Below are positions 7,083 through 15,762 of a stretch of DNA of 64,000 nt, one piece after another. The notes under the pieces were generated by a model. That model saw nothing but the letters and a program-made list of their open reading frames with translations, ran no database searches and was not told where the DNA came from. Source of the stretch: CAZEHS01 sp964424355 (lineage in GTDB: Bacteria > Bacillota > Clostridia > Peptostreptococcales > Acidaminobacteraceae); contig CAYRIO010000008.1 of the NCBI GenBank assembly GCA_964424355.1, forward strand, positions 77,009 to 141,008, written 5' to 3'. The position numbers and the translations under genes are program-made. How positions within the stretch are numbered: the stretch's first letter is position 1; the number at the start of each line of letters is the position of its first letter.

Positions 7083-10000
7083 ATGAGCAAAAAGACAATG
7101 ATGACGTTGGATGGAAATACCGCTGCCGCGTACGTATCTTATGCATTTACGGAAGTTGCCGGTATCTACCCGATCACACCGTCCTCCCCAATGGCGGAAC
7201 TCACCGATGAGTGGGCTGCTAAAGGCAAGAAGAATCTTTTCGGACAAACTGTCAACGTTGTAGAACTCGAGTCAGAAGCCGGCGCTGCGGGCACAGTGCA
7301 CGGATCCCTTCAGGCAGGAGCTTTGACCACTACTTATACGGCATCTCAGGGTCTTTTGCTGATGATTCCCAACATGTACAAAATCGCCGGTGAACTTTTG
7401 CCTTCCGTTTTCCATGTTACTGCACGCTGTGTATCCAGCCACGCGCTGAACATTTTCGGTGACCACTCCGATGTCATGGCAACCCGTCAAACCGGTTTTG
7501 CGATGCTGGCTTCCAACTCTGTACAGGAAGTTATGGACCTGGGCGCAGTTGCTCACCTTGCCACCATCAAATCCCGTGTGCCTTTTGTACACTTCTTTGA
7601 TGGCTTCAGAACTTCCCACGAGGTTCAAAAAATCGAAGCGATCGATTACGCTGATTTGGCGAAACTGATCGATATGGATGCTGTCAACGCATTCAGAAAA
7701 CGTGCAATCAACCCGGAACATCCGGTTATCCGCGGGACTGCTCAAAACCCCGATATCTTCTTCCAAGCCCGTGAAGCCTGTAACCCTTACTACGATGAAC
7801 TGCCTGCAGTTGTTGTAGACTACATGAAAGAAATTTCCAGCCTGACTGGCCGCGAATACAAGCCTTTCAACTACTATGGCGCACCTGATGCCGAGTATGT
7901 TCTCGTAGCAATGGGTTCTGTAGTTGAAACGATTGAAGAGACTGTTGACTACCTCATGAAGCAGGGCAAAAAAGTCGGCGTTCTTAAAGTGCGTCTCTAC
8001 CGACCATTCGTACCACAATTCATGTTCGATGTACTGCCTGCAACCGTCAAGAAACTGGCTGTCCTCGACAGAACAAAAGAGCCGGGCGCACTGGGCGAGC
8101 CGCTGTACCTCGATATCTGCAGCTCTTTCTACGGCAAGGCAAACGGTCCGGTAATCGTTGGCGGTCGTTATGGCTTGGGTTCCAAAGACACAACGCCTTC
8201 CCATATCCTTTCCGTATTCGAAAACCTGTTCGCTGCTGATTCCAAAAACGGATTCACCGTCAGCATCAACGATGATGTGACAAACCTGTCCCTTCCGGTC
8301 AAATCACAGATCGTTACAGAAAAAGAAGGCACAGTGCGTTGCAAATTCTGGGGTCTTGGTTCAGATGGCACTGTTGGCGCCAACAAGAACGCCATCAAGA
8401 TCATCGGCGACACAACAGATCTCTACGCACAAGGGTACTTCTCATACGATTCTAAAAAATCCGGCGGCGTAACCATTTCTCACCTCCGTTTCGGGAAAAC
8501 ACCCATCCGTTCCACTTACCTGATCGACGAAGCAGATTACATCGCTTGTCACAATCAGTCATATGTGACGCAATACGATCTGCTGAAAGGTCTTAAAAAG
8601 GGCGGAACCTTCGTTCTGAACTGTCAGTGGACCAAAGACGAAGTTGAACAGCATCTGCCCGCTAACATGAAGCGGTTCATGGCTGCCAACGACATCAAGT
8701 TCTACACCCTCAACGGGACTGACATTGCCGTAGAAATCGGCCTTGGCAACCGTATCAACATGATCATGCAGGCTGCGTTCTTCCAATTGGCTGATGTTAT
8801 GCCTGTTGCAGATGCGGTGAAAGAACTGAAAAAAGCAAACTACAAATCATACGGCAAAAAAGGCGAGAAAATCGTCGCCATGAACGACGCTGCTGTTGAC
8901 CGCGGCATCACCGATATGGTTAAGATCGACATCCCTGCTTCCTGGAAAGACGCTGTGGATGAGGCTGCTGTTGCCGGTAAAGCAGTTCCCGCATTCATCA
9001 GCAATATCCTGATCCCCATCAACCGTCAGGAAGGCGATAATCTTGCTGTCAGCACATTCAAAGGCATCGAGGACGGCACCTGGGATATGGGTACCTCCGC
9101 TTACGAAAAACGCGGCATCGCTGTCAACGTACCAGAATGGCAGATTGAGTCCTGCATCCAGTGTAACCAGTGTTCCTTCGTATGTCCTCACGCTGCTGTC
9201 CGTCCATTCCTGCTGACTGCAGAAGAGACGGCCAATGCACCGGAAGGGTTCGAAACGAAGAAGGCTATCGGTAAAGGGCTCGAGAACTATAACTACCGTC
9301 TCCAAGTCACTACTTTGGACTGCACAGGCTGCGGAAACTGCGCGGATATCTGTCCTTCCAAACAGAAATCACTGATCATGAAGCCACTGGATTCACAGCT
9401 TCATCAAATGACTAACTGGGATTACGCCTTCAACCTGCCCATCAAGCATGAAGCGGTTGAACTTGCCACAGTTAAAGGCAGCCAGTTTGCCCAACCCCTG
9501 TTCGAATTCTCCGGCGCTTGTGCAGGCTGTGGTGAAACACCTTATATGAAGGCTGTGACCCAGCTGTTCGGCGATCGCATGATGATTGCCAATGCTACCG
9601 GCTGTTCCTCCATCTGGGGCGCATCCGCTCCAAGCACGCCTTACTGCAAAAACCAGGAAGGCAAAGGGCCAGCATGGGCCAACTCCCTCTTCGAAGACAA
9701 CGCTGAATTCGGTCTGGGTATGGCAATGGGCGTCAAGCAGCTGAGAAGCAAGCTTGTTGACCTGATGAATGAAATGGTTGCCCTGCCTGTGAATGCAGAT
9801 GCAAAAACTGCCTGCACAGAGTGGGTTGCTGGCATGAACGATGCCAATGCATCCAAAGCCGCTACGGCAAAAGTTCGCGCACTGTTCGGGTCAGACCTGG
9901 GCGATGCAAAAGCCAACACGGTCCTTGCAGACATCAAAAATCTGGAAGACTATCTGGTTAAGAAATCCCAGTGGATCGTCGGTGGCGACGGCTGGGCATA

Positions 10001-10610
10001 CGATATCGGCTACGGCGGTCTGGATCACGTTCTGGCCAGCGGCGAGAATGTAAATGTTCTGGTATTCGATACGGAAGTTTACTCCAACACCGGCGGTCAG
10101 TCTTCCAAAGCAACACCTACAGCTGCTGTCGCTAAATTTGCAGCTGCCGGTAAGCGCGTGAAGAAGAAAGACCTGGGCATGATTGCTGCCACCTACGGTT
10201 ATGTATACGTAGCGCAGTGCTCCATGGGCTCCGACAAGAACCAGTTCCTCAAGGTTCTCCACGAAGCTGAAAGCTATGATGGTCCGTCCCTCATCATCTG
10301 CTACGCTCCTTGTATCGCTCACGGTATCAACATGGGCAAGACGCAGGAAGAAGCGAAGAAGGCTGTTGACACTGGCTACTGGCACCTCTGGCGTTTCAAC
10401 CCGCTCTTGAAAGAGCAAGGCAAGAATCCTTTCATTCTGGATTCCAAAGCGCCCACTGCAGACTTCCAATCCTTCATCCAAGGTGAAGCACGATACATGC
10501 AGCTCAAGAAAGAATTCCCCGATGTGGCTGATGAACTGTTCAAGGCTGCTGAAGAGCAAGCAAAAGAGCGTTATGAAGGCTATGTCCGCATGACGAAGAT
10601 GGATTACTAG
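7083..10610 (+). CDS. nifJ: Pyruvate:ferredoxin (flavodoxin) oxidoreductase, single-chain
   Basis: Oxidatively decarboxylates pyruvate to acetyl-CoA and CO2 and reduces ferredoxin. This 1175-residue fused homodimeric type has the expected domain order. The TPP pyrimidine domain comes first (YPITPSSPMAE, VVELESEAGAAG, near the N-terminus). The transketolase C-like domain follows. Then there are two [4Fe-4S] motifs, CIQCNQCSFVCP and CTGCGNCADICP (about residues 690-760). The CAGCGET cluster ligand comes next, and last the TPP-binding domain with GDGWAYDIGYGG and EVYSNTGGQSSKATP (about 965-1020). ATG 7083 follows GGAGG; the in-frame ATG at 7038 has no such site. Expressed alone between its own promoter and a strong terminator. 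Codon choice looks more uniform than in the neighbours, as in highly expressed genes. Confidence 0.97.
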   Translation: MSKKTMMTLDGNTAAAYVSYAFTEVAGIYPITPSSPMAELTDEWAAKGKKNLFGQTVNVVELESEAGAAGTVHGSLQAGALTTTYTASQGLLLMIPNMYKIAGELLPSVFHVTARCVSSHALNIFGDHSDVMATRQTGFAMLASNSVQEVMDLGAVAHLATIKSRVPFVHFFDGFRTSHEVQKIEAIDYADLAKLIDMDAVNAFRKRAINPEHPVIRGTAQNPDIFFQAREACNPYYDELPAVVVDYMKEISSLTGREYKPFNYYGAPDAEYVLVAMGSVVETIEETVDYLMKQGKKVGVLKVRLYRPFVPQFMFDVLPATVKKLAVLDRTKEPGALGEPLYLDICSSFYGKANGPVIVGGRYGLGSKDTTPSHILSVFENLFAADSKNGFTVSINDDVTNLSLPVKSQIVTEKEGTVRCKFWGLGSDGTVGANKNAIKIIGDTTDLYAQGYFSYDSKKSGGVTISHLRFGKTPIRSTYLIDEADYIACHNQSYVTQYDLLKGLKKGGTFVLNCQWTKDEVEQHLPANMKRFMAANDIKFYTLNGTDIAVEIGLGNRINMIMQAAFFQLADVMPVADAVKELKKANYKSYGKKGEKIVAMNDAAVDRGITDMVKIDIPASWKDAVDEAAVAGKAVPAFISNILIPINRQEGDNLAVSTFKGIEDGTWDMGTSAYEKRGIAVNVPEWQIESCIQCNQCSFVCPHAAVRPFLLTAEETANAPEGFETKKAIGKGLENYNYRLQVTTLDCTGCGNCADICPSKQKSLIMKPLDSQLHQMTNWDYAFNLPIKHEAVELATVKGSQFAQPLFEFSGACAGCGETPYMKAVTQLFGDRMMIANATGCSSIWGASAPSTPYCKNQEGKGPAWANSLFEDNAEFGLGMAMGVKQLRSKLVDLMNEMVALPVNADAKTACTEWVAGMNDANASKAATAKVRALFGSDLGDAKANTVLADIKNLEDYLVKKSQWIVGGDGWAYDIGYGGLDHVLASGENVNVLVFDTEVYSNTGGQSSKATPTAAVAKFAAAGKRVKKKDLGMIAATYGYVYVAQCSMGSDKNQFLKVLHEAESYDGPSLIICYAPCIAHGINMGKTQEEAKKAVDTGYWHLWRFNPLLKEQGKNPFILDSKAPTADFQSFIQGEARYMQLKKEFPDVADELFKAAEEQAKERYEGYVRMTKMDY

Positions 10611-10620
10611 AAACAACAAA

Positions 10621-10654
10621 AATGGCTTCCCGCAAACGCGGGAAGCCATTTTTT
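10621..10654 (+). terminator. Strong Rho-independent terminator of nifJ
   Basis: A perfect 13-bp stem, AATGGCTTCCCGC with GCGGGAAGCCATT, closes an AAAC loop and is followed by Ts. Confidence 0.92.
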
Positions 10655-10680
10655 ATATACGATAAAGAGCGATTCGGATT

Positions 10681-11106
10681 TTAACGGACGACCAGCACCG
10701 GAATCCGGGCATGGTGCACCACTTTATTGGTCACGCTGCCCAATAGGAATCGTTTGACGGTGCCCATGCCATGGGTGCTCATGACAATGAGGTCGCAGGC
10801 TTCTGCTTCGGCACATTCCAGAATCTCAGAAGCGGGATTGCCGGAAACGACCCGTGACTCTACAGTCAACCCTGCCTCAGTGAATTTGCTGACGGCGTTG
10901 CTGATGATCCTTTCAGATACCTGGTTCAGTGCTTCTTCATCCCAGGGTTCAGCTAAGTGAGCGTAAGGATAGGACATCGGTTCATAATAAGGCTGCACAT
11001 GCACAAGAAACACTGTGGCACCGAAGCACTGAGCATATTCCGCGGTCATCGCCAGAGCTTTTTCGGAGATGTTCATGTCTTCTACAGGAAACAGGATTTT
11101 TTTCAT
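10681..11106 (-). CDS. Universal stress protein, UspA family
   Basis: A 141-residue single-domain Usp. It begins MKKILFPVEDMNISEKAL and has the typical VFLVHVQPYY strand, ILECAEAEACDLIVMSTHG, and the ATP-binding loop GMGTVKRFLLGSVTNKVV near the C-terminus, so it is probably an ATP-binding type. ATG 11106 is chosen because the family starts with this motif; a longer frame to 11154 adds residues with no resemblance. It converges on nifJ, whose terminator separates the two. Usp proteins respond to starvation or stress; no specific partner is visible. Confidence 0.88.
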   Translation of the reverse strand: MKKILFPVEDMNISEKALAMTAEYAQCFGATVFLVHVQPYYEPMSYPYAHLAEPWDEEALNQVSERIISNAVSKFTEAGLTVESRVVSGNPASEILECAEAEACDLIVMSTHGMGTVKRFLLGSVTNKVVHHARIPVLVVR

Positions 11107-11216
11107 GAGCGCTTCCCCCGTTGAATTGTGGCATACAGATCCATCATACTGCAAGTATCCTATTGTTTTTATACCACGAATCGCAGGCGACTAAACGGAG
11201 CCGTGCAAAAAAGGGA

Positions 11217-11268
11217 CAGACACAAAAACTTCTCAAGCCGACGGGTTCAAGAAGTTTTTGTGTGTCTG
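11217..11268 (-). terminator. Long imperfect inverted repeat between two minus-strand genes
   Basis: CAGACACAAAAACTTCT (from 11217) is repeated inverted as AGAAGTTTTTGTGTGTCTG (to 11268), giving a roughly 17-19 bp imperfect hairpin with two extra bases in the right arm. On the minus strand it follows the zinc-ribbon gene and is followed by TCCCTTTTTT, so termination is plausible. The GGGACAGACAC edge also resembles palindromic repeats dispersed in some genomes. Confidence 0.5.
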
Positions 11269-11284
11269 ATGGCTGCTGCAAGGA

Positions 11285-11482
11285 TCATTCCACCTTGGCT
11301 TTAGGCGCGCAACAGATGTTGACATGCTGGGCGCCGCAAACCGGGCATACCTTTTGAGATACCTGTGACCAGTGTCCGCAGGACTTGTCCTCGGTTTTTC
11401 GTTTGAAATAGCCATTGACAGGGGCCGCAATGGTCAGGGGCAGATCCATTTCTTCTGCTCCGCATCGGGTGCATAGAACCAT
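11285..11482 (-). CDS. Small zinc-ribbon protein
   Basis: A 65-residue protein beginning MVLCTRCGAEE, with a second pair in VCPVCGAQHVNICC. The two CxxC knuckles are spaced as in a zinc ribbon, with further cysteines nearby. The start ATG 11482 follows GGAAGGAG. An open frame continues upstream to 11638, but that part is low-complexity and overlaps the antiporter promoter. Function unknown; such ribbons are often nucleic-acid binding or adaptor proteins. It is divergent from the NhaC-like gene. Confidence 0.65.
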   Translation of the reverse strand: MVLCTRCGAEEMDLPLTIAAPVNGYFKRKTEDKSCGHWSQVSQKVCPVCGAQHVNICCAPKAKVE

Positions 11483-11573
11483 GAAATCACTCCTTCCATC
11501 TTCTCCTTTCAGTATGCACCAGTTTGCATAATCGGTCAATGAGCCGGGGCGACCAGGATTTCCGGGAATCCGA

Positions 11574-11602
11574 TTGGATGGACTCGGGATAGGTGCTATA
11601 CT
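11574..11602 (+). promoter_or_regulatory. Promoter of the NhaC-type antiporter gene
   Basis: TTGGAT (11574-11579), 17-bp spacer, TATACT (11597-11602), about 30 nt before the start codon. Confidence 0.6.
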
Positions 11603-11632
11603 GAGAGGGACATTTTGTGACCGGAGGTTTTT

Positions 11633-12961
11633 ATGCAATCACAACCCAGTTTGAAAACGGCGCTGTTGGTCCTTTCCGTATTGATGCTCAGCATCGGGGT
11701 CAGCTCAGCGCTTTCCATATCGCTGATTTTTGCTTTTGTGGGGGGGATACTCCCGGTATTGATCCTGGGAATCCGCCAGAAAAAAAATCTGTCGGTGTTT
11801 TGGATGCGCTCCATAGAATCCCTGTGGCGGATCCGGGGCCTCTTCATCATCATCACCCTGATGGGCATGTCCATTGCCATGTGGCTGTCTTCAGGGGCTG
11901 TGGCCTTCCTGATGCAGGCGGGTTCGGCCCTGACCCAGGGGGCTTTTTTTCTGCCGGCGGCCTATCTGATCTGCGCCCTGAGCTCCTTTAGCATCGGCAC
12001 GGCCCTGGGGACCTTCAGCACCATCGGCCTAGCCTTTTATGGCATGGGGAAAAGCATGGGGGTCCCGGATCCCCTGATGATCGGGACCCTTGTATCCGGG
12101 GTGTTCCTGGCCGATCGCCTGGCCCCGATGTCGGGGCTGGTGAACTTGGTCCTGAAACGGACCGGCCTGACTTATCCGGAGTATTTCAAGCATTCATGGA
12201 AGCGGGTCCTGCTGGCGGTAGTTATCAGCACTGCGGCCTATACGGTCCTGGGGATGATGCTTTCCCAGGGGGCCGGCAGCGGGACCGGCACCATCATGAC
12301 ACAGATTACCGGCGCGTTCAAGCTTTCGCCCCTGCTGTGGCTGCTGCCCCTGATGACCTTCGGCTTGGCGCTGCGCGGTGTATCAACGATCTGGACGCTT
12401 TTCTCGGGGGTCCTGGCAGGGTTCGGCTTCACGCTGTTCCTCCAGGGGAGCTCCCTGAGCACGGCGGTCGGTTTTCTCATGAAGGGTTATTCGGATAATC
12501 TGGGTCTCCTGAAAGGCGGTGGGGTTCTGGGCATTGCCGAAGTGTTGGGGATCGTATCCTTGGCGGTGGTTTACAATGAGCTGCTCAGCGAAACGGGAAT
12601 CACCCGGACCCTGCTCCATCATCTGGCCCGGGGTGTTGCAAGCACCACGGGGCTCAAGCGGCGGATCGGCCTTTTCAGTATGGCCCTCACCTCCCTGACC
12701 TGTGATCAGACCGTGGGAATCCTGCTGCCCCTGGAAGCCATGAAACCCTATAATGCGGACGGCAGCATCTCCGTGGTGGAATCGGCGGTCCTGGTATCCG
12801 ATACGGGCACCCTGATTGCACCCCTGGAATTTTGGAACGTCAATGCCCTGATCATCATGGCCCTGACAGGGGTTCCGGCCTGGCAGTACGGCCCCTGGGT
12901 ATTTTTCTGCTGGCTGATGCCCCTGATGGCTTTAGCCTACCCCCTGCAAGTGCGGAAGTGA
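11633..12961 (+). CDS. NhaC-family Na+/H+ antiporter
   Basis: A 442-residue polytopic membrane protein, about 11-12 hydrophobic helices, resembling the NhaC family of Na+/H+ (or malate/lactate exchange) antiporters. Typical regions include SSFSIGTALGTFSTIGLAF, SGVFLADRLAPMSG and TSLTCDQTVGILLPLE. The acidic and polar residues within helices (D in FLADRLAP, D in TCDQTVG) are the likely ion path. The start ATG 11633 follows GGAGG by 5 nt. It would exchange Na+ for H+ at the cytoplasmic membrane, which suits an organism that may also use Na+ pumps; the substrate ion is not proven by sequence. Confidence 0.82.
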   Translation: MQSQPSLKTALLVLSVLMLSIGVSSALSISLIFAFVGGILPVLILGIRQKKNLSVFWMRSIESLWRIRGLFIIITLMGMSIAMWLSSGAVAFLMQAGSALTQGAFFLPAAYLICALSSFSIGTALGTFSTIGLAFYGMGKSMGVPDPLMIGTLVSGVFLADRLAPMSGLVNLVLKRTGLTYPEYFKHSWKRVLLAVVISTAAYTVLGMMLSQGAGSGTGTIMTQITGAFKLSPLLWLLPLMTFGLALRGVSTIWTLFSGVLAGFGFTLFLQGSSLSTAVGFLMKGYSDNLGLLKGGGVLGIAEVLGIVSLAVVYNELLSETGITRTLLHHLARGVASTTGLKRRIGLFSMALTSLTCDQTVGILLPLEAMKPYNADGSISVVESAVLVSDTGTLIAPLEFWNVNALIIMALTGVPAWQYGPWVFFCWLMPLMALAYPLQVRK

Positions 12962-13010
12962 TGAAAGACTGATATAATGGAAGCATCATCGGTTTGGGAG
13001 GAGGATACAC

Positions 13011-13859
13011 TTGAATAAGATAGCCATTGTCACGGATTCCAGCAGCGACCTGCCGGAGGAAGTCATTCAATCCATGGGGATCCATGTGATTCCTCTCCGA
13101 ATCATCTACAAGGATCAGGAGTACCGGGATCGGGTGGAAATCTCCCCGGAGGAGATTTATGAACGGTTTGCCCAGGAGATCCCCAAAAGCTCCCTGCCCT
13201 CTCCGGAGGATGCCCTGAAAACCTTCAATGCCCTGATCGATCAGGGATATACCCATATCGTCGGCATCTTCATCTCCAGCGGGCTCAGCGGTACGTTCAA
13301 TATGATCCGTTCGGTCACTGAGGATTTGAAGCAGGTGGTCATCGAGCTGGTGGATTCAAAGAATCTGTCCCTCGGCGCAGGTTTTCCGGTGATCGAGGCG
13401 GCCAAGGAATTGGCCCGGACCGGAGATTTTGAAAAAGTGGTGGCAAAAGCCCGGGATGCGGTCACCCGCACCCGCACGTTCTATGTGATCAAGACCCTGG
13501 AATACCTGCGAAAAGGCGGCCGTATCGGCCATGTGGAAGGAACCATCGGGGATCTGCTGAATATCAAGCCCATCATCTCCGTGGATCCGGCCGGGGTCTA
13601 TTATACGTTTCGGAAGATCCGGGGGCGCAACAAATCCATTCAGGAGCTGGTTGCCATCGGCCAGGAAATGATGCAGGGCAAGCTGTACGATATCGGAATC
13701 CTCCATGGCAATGCCCTGGCGGAAGCGAAGGAGATTTTTGAACAGTTCCGGGTGTTGGGGAATGTCCGGGAAATGGTCCTGGAACAGATCAGCCCCGTGC
13801 TGGCGGTCCATACAGGGCCAGGTCTGGTAGGCCTGGTCATATCAGAGGTCGTTGAATAG
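13011..13859 (+). CDS. DegV family fatty-acid-binding protein
   Basis: A 282-residue DegV protein. The N-terminus IAIVTDSSSDLPEE is the family signature, and FISSGLSGTFNM and DSKNLSLGAGF line the fatty-acid head-group site. The C-terminal part has YLRKGGRIGHVEG and NIKPIISVDPAG. Family members bind fatty acids, some as FakB partners of the kinase FakA; no fakA is next to it. The TTG start at 13011 is preceded by GGGAGGAGG and no ATG fits. A -10 TATAAT at 12973-12978 lies upstream. It overlaps no gene but runs to within 22 nt of truA. Confidence 0.9.
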   Translation: MNKIAIVTDSSSDLPEEVIQSMGIHVIPLRIIYKDQEYRDRVEISPEEIYERFAQEIPKSSLPSPEDALKTFNALIDQGYTHIVGIFISSGLSGTFNMIRSVTEDLKQVVIELVDSKNLSLGAGFPVIEAAKELARTGDFEKVVAKARDAVTRTRTFYVIKTLEYLRKGGRIGHVEGTIGDLLNIKPIISVDPAGVYYTFRKIRGRNKSIQELVAIGQEMMQGKLYDIGILHGNALAEAKEIFEQFRVLGNVREMVLEQISPVLAVHTGPGLVGLVISEVVE

Positions 13860-13881
13860 TGCACAAAAAATCGGAGGCAAT

Positions 13882-14679
13882 ATGACGACTTATCGAATGG
13901 ATTTGGCTTATGACGGAACAAGGTACAGCGGCTGGCAGCGTTTGGGCGGGGAGACAGAAACCTTGCAGGGCCGGATTGAAGCAGTGCTGACGCGATTGTT
14001 GGAAGAACCGGTTGAAATCGCCGGGTCCGGCCGAACCGATGCCGGGGTTCACGCCCGGGGCCAGGTGGCTTCTTTCCATACGAAAAAAACCATGGCGCCT
14101 GAAAAGCTCATGGCCCAACTCAACCATTACCTGCCCGGAGATATCACGGTGCTGAAGATGGAGGTGGCGGACGACCGGTTCCATGCACGGTATAATGCCG
14201 TGAAGAAGGTCTACCGGTATCAGGTTTGGAATGCGCCGCTGCAAAATCCCATGGAACGCCGCTATCGGCATCACGTGCCGGAGCCTCTTGATCTGAAAGC
14301 CATGCGGGAAGCTGCGGCACTGCTGTTGGGAACCCATGATTTCTCCGCCTTCACATCGATGAAATCCAAAAAGAAAAGCGCTGTCCGAACCCTCCACGAG
14401 ATTACGATCGCATCCAAGGGCGCTGAGATGGACATCACCTTCATCGGGGACGGATTCCTGCACCACATGGTCCGCATCCTCACCAGCACGCTGCTGGAAG
14501 TGGGGGCCGGAAGGCTTGAATTGGAACAGGTTACAGAAGTACTCAGCGGAAAAGACCGTTCCAAAGGAAGCCCGTTGATTCCTCCCCAGGGCCTGATCCT
14601 CTGGGCCGTGGATTACGGCGATGGCCCCATCTGGGAACCCAAGGGTTGGCAGGGTCTGACGGTGGGGGTCACCAAATAG
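13882..14679 (+). CDS. truA: tRNA pseudouridine(38-40) synthase TruA
   Basis: Isomerises uridines 38-40 of the tRNA anticodon stem. The catalytic Asp is in GSGRTDAGVHARGQVASF (about residues 50-67). The N-terminus MDLAYDGTRYSGWQRLG and the C-terminal FIGDGFLHHMVRIL are typical. The length of 265 is normal. ATG 13882 follows TCGGAGG. It is 22 nt after degV and probably co-transcribed with it. Confidence 0.95.
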   Translation: MTTYRMDLAYDGTRYSGWQRLGGETETLQGRIEAVLTRLLEEPVEIAGSGRTDAGVHARGQVASFHTKKTMAPEKLMAQLNHYLPGDITVLKMEVADDRFHARYNAVKKVYRYQVWNAPLQNPMERRYRHHVPEPLDLKAMREAAALLLGTHDFSAFTSMKSKKKSAVRTLHEITIASKGAEMDITFIGDGFLHHMVRILTSTLLEVGAGRLELEQVTEVLSGKDRSKGSPLIPPQGLILWAVDYGDGPIWEPKGWQGLTVGVTK

Positions 14680-14766
14680 CGGGGAGGCCCGTTTTCAAAC
14701 AGGCCCCGGACTTCGCCATGGAGGCCGATCTGTCGGGGAATCATCTTCCAGAAGGGAGAACAGGTC

Positions 14767-15711
14767 ATGCGCCATTACAAGCTTGATACGGATCACTTGA
14801 TCGCATCCGACCCCAAGGATTTTCGCCTCTTCGGGGCCCCCGCCACCTTCACCACCTGTGCTCCCCACGAGCTGCGGAAAATTGCGGACATTTCCCAGGT
14901 GAACGAGTACACGATTTTGGAGTGTCTGGATGGGGGACAGCATGCGCGGATGGACAGTCATCCAACCTATAGCTTTGGGATTCTGAGCGCCATTGAAATT
15001 CACGGGGATGAGGCAGCCGCTGTAGAATTCCGTTTTTATATGACGGCAAATTCGCTGCTGCTGGTCTACCGGGATGTGAATCCCCTGGTGGATCGTTTCC
15101 TGGAGGAGCTGTCCCACGAGATGTTTCTTCAGAAGAACAAGGATCTTTCCCCCCAAGTGCTGATGGTGGCTTTGATCGAGCGGATCATCCAGAGCAATGA
15201 GGAACATCTGGAAACCGTGGAGGACAGCATTGTGGACTTGGAGGAAAGAGTCCTCATCGAGGCCAAGAAGGAATACTCCAAGGCAATCGTGGCAAAGCGC
15301 CGCCAAATCATGCACCTGAAGCACCATATAGAACCGCTCCTGTATGTGATCCAGGGGTTTTATGAAAACGAGAACGAACTGCTCCCCCCGGCTCAGGTAA
15401 AGGCCATGAAGATGCTGACAGGCAAGGCTGTAGGCATGGTCTCCAATGCCATGATGCTTCGGGATTATGCCACCCAGGTCCGCGAGGCGTTTCAAGCGGA
15501 GCACGACATCAAATCCAACGACATCATGCGGACTTTCACCGTGGTCACCAGTATATTCCTGCCTTTGACCCTGATTGTGGGGTGGTACGGCATGAATTTT
15601 GAAACAATGCCGGAATTGGGCTGGCGTTTCGGATATGTGTATGTGATCGCACTGAATCTGCTGGTGGTGGCAGGGAGCTTCTACCTGCTGCACAGGAAAA
15701 AATGGCTGTAA
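14767..15711 (+). CDS. CorA-family divalent metal (Mg2+/Co2+) channel
   Basis: A 314-residue CorA-type protein. It has a cytoplasmic N-terminal alpha/beta domain, then a long helix (about residues 150-245, including EEHLETVEDSIVDLEERVLIEAK), and two C-terminal transmembrane helices. The pore signature YGMNF lies between the two helices, followed by ETMPELGWRFGY. Members form homopentameric channels in the cytoplasmic membrane. The start ATG 14767 follows a GGGAG site. A bidirectional terminator separates it from hppA. Confidence 0.88.
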   Translation: MRHYKLDTDHLIASDPKDFRLFGAPATFTTCAPHELRKIADISQVNEYTILECLDGGQHARMDSHPTYSFGILSAIEIHGDEAAAVEFRFYMTANSLLLVYRDVNPLVDRFLEELSHEMFLQKNKDLSPQVLMVALIERIIQSNEEHLETVEDSIVDLEERVLIEAKKEYSKAIVAKRRQIMHLKHHIEPLLYVIQGFYENENELLPPAQVKAMKMLTGKAVGMVSNAMMLRDYATQVREAFQAEHDIKSNDIMRTFTVVTSIFLPLTLIVGWYGMNFETMPELGWRFGYVYVIALNLLVVAGSFYLLHRKKWL

Positions 15712-15721
15712 ACCTAGTGAT

Positions 15722-15756
15722 AAGAGCTTGCCTTCTAATGGAGGGCAAGCTCTTTT
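15722..15756. terminator. Bidirectional terminator between corA-like and hppA genes
   Basis: AAGAGCTTGCC (15722-15732) pairs with GGCAAGCTCTT (15744-15754). T-rich flanks on the plus strand and an A-rich left flank serve both convergent genes. Confidence 0.85.
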
Positions 15757-15762
15757 ATTCAC

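Noticed and set aside
14695..15762. Long antisense frame (355 codons) opposite the corA-like gene
   Set aside because: His/Gln/Pro-rich shadow typical of GC-rich third-codon bias; the plus strand encodes a clear CorA protein.
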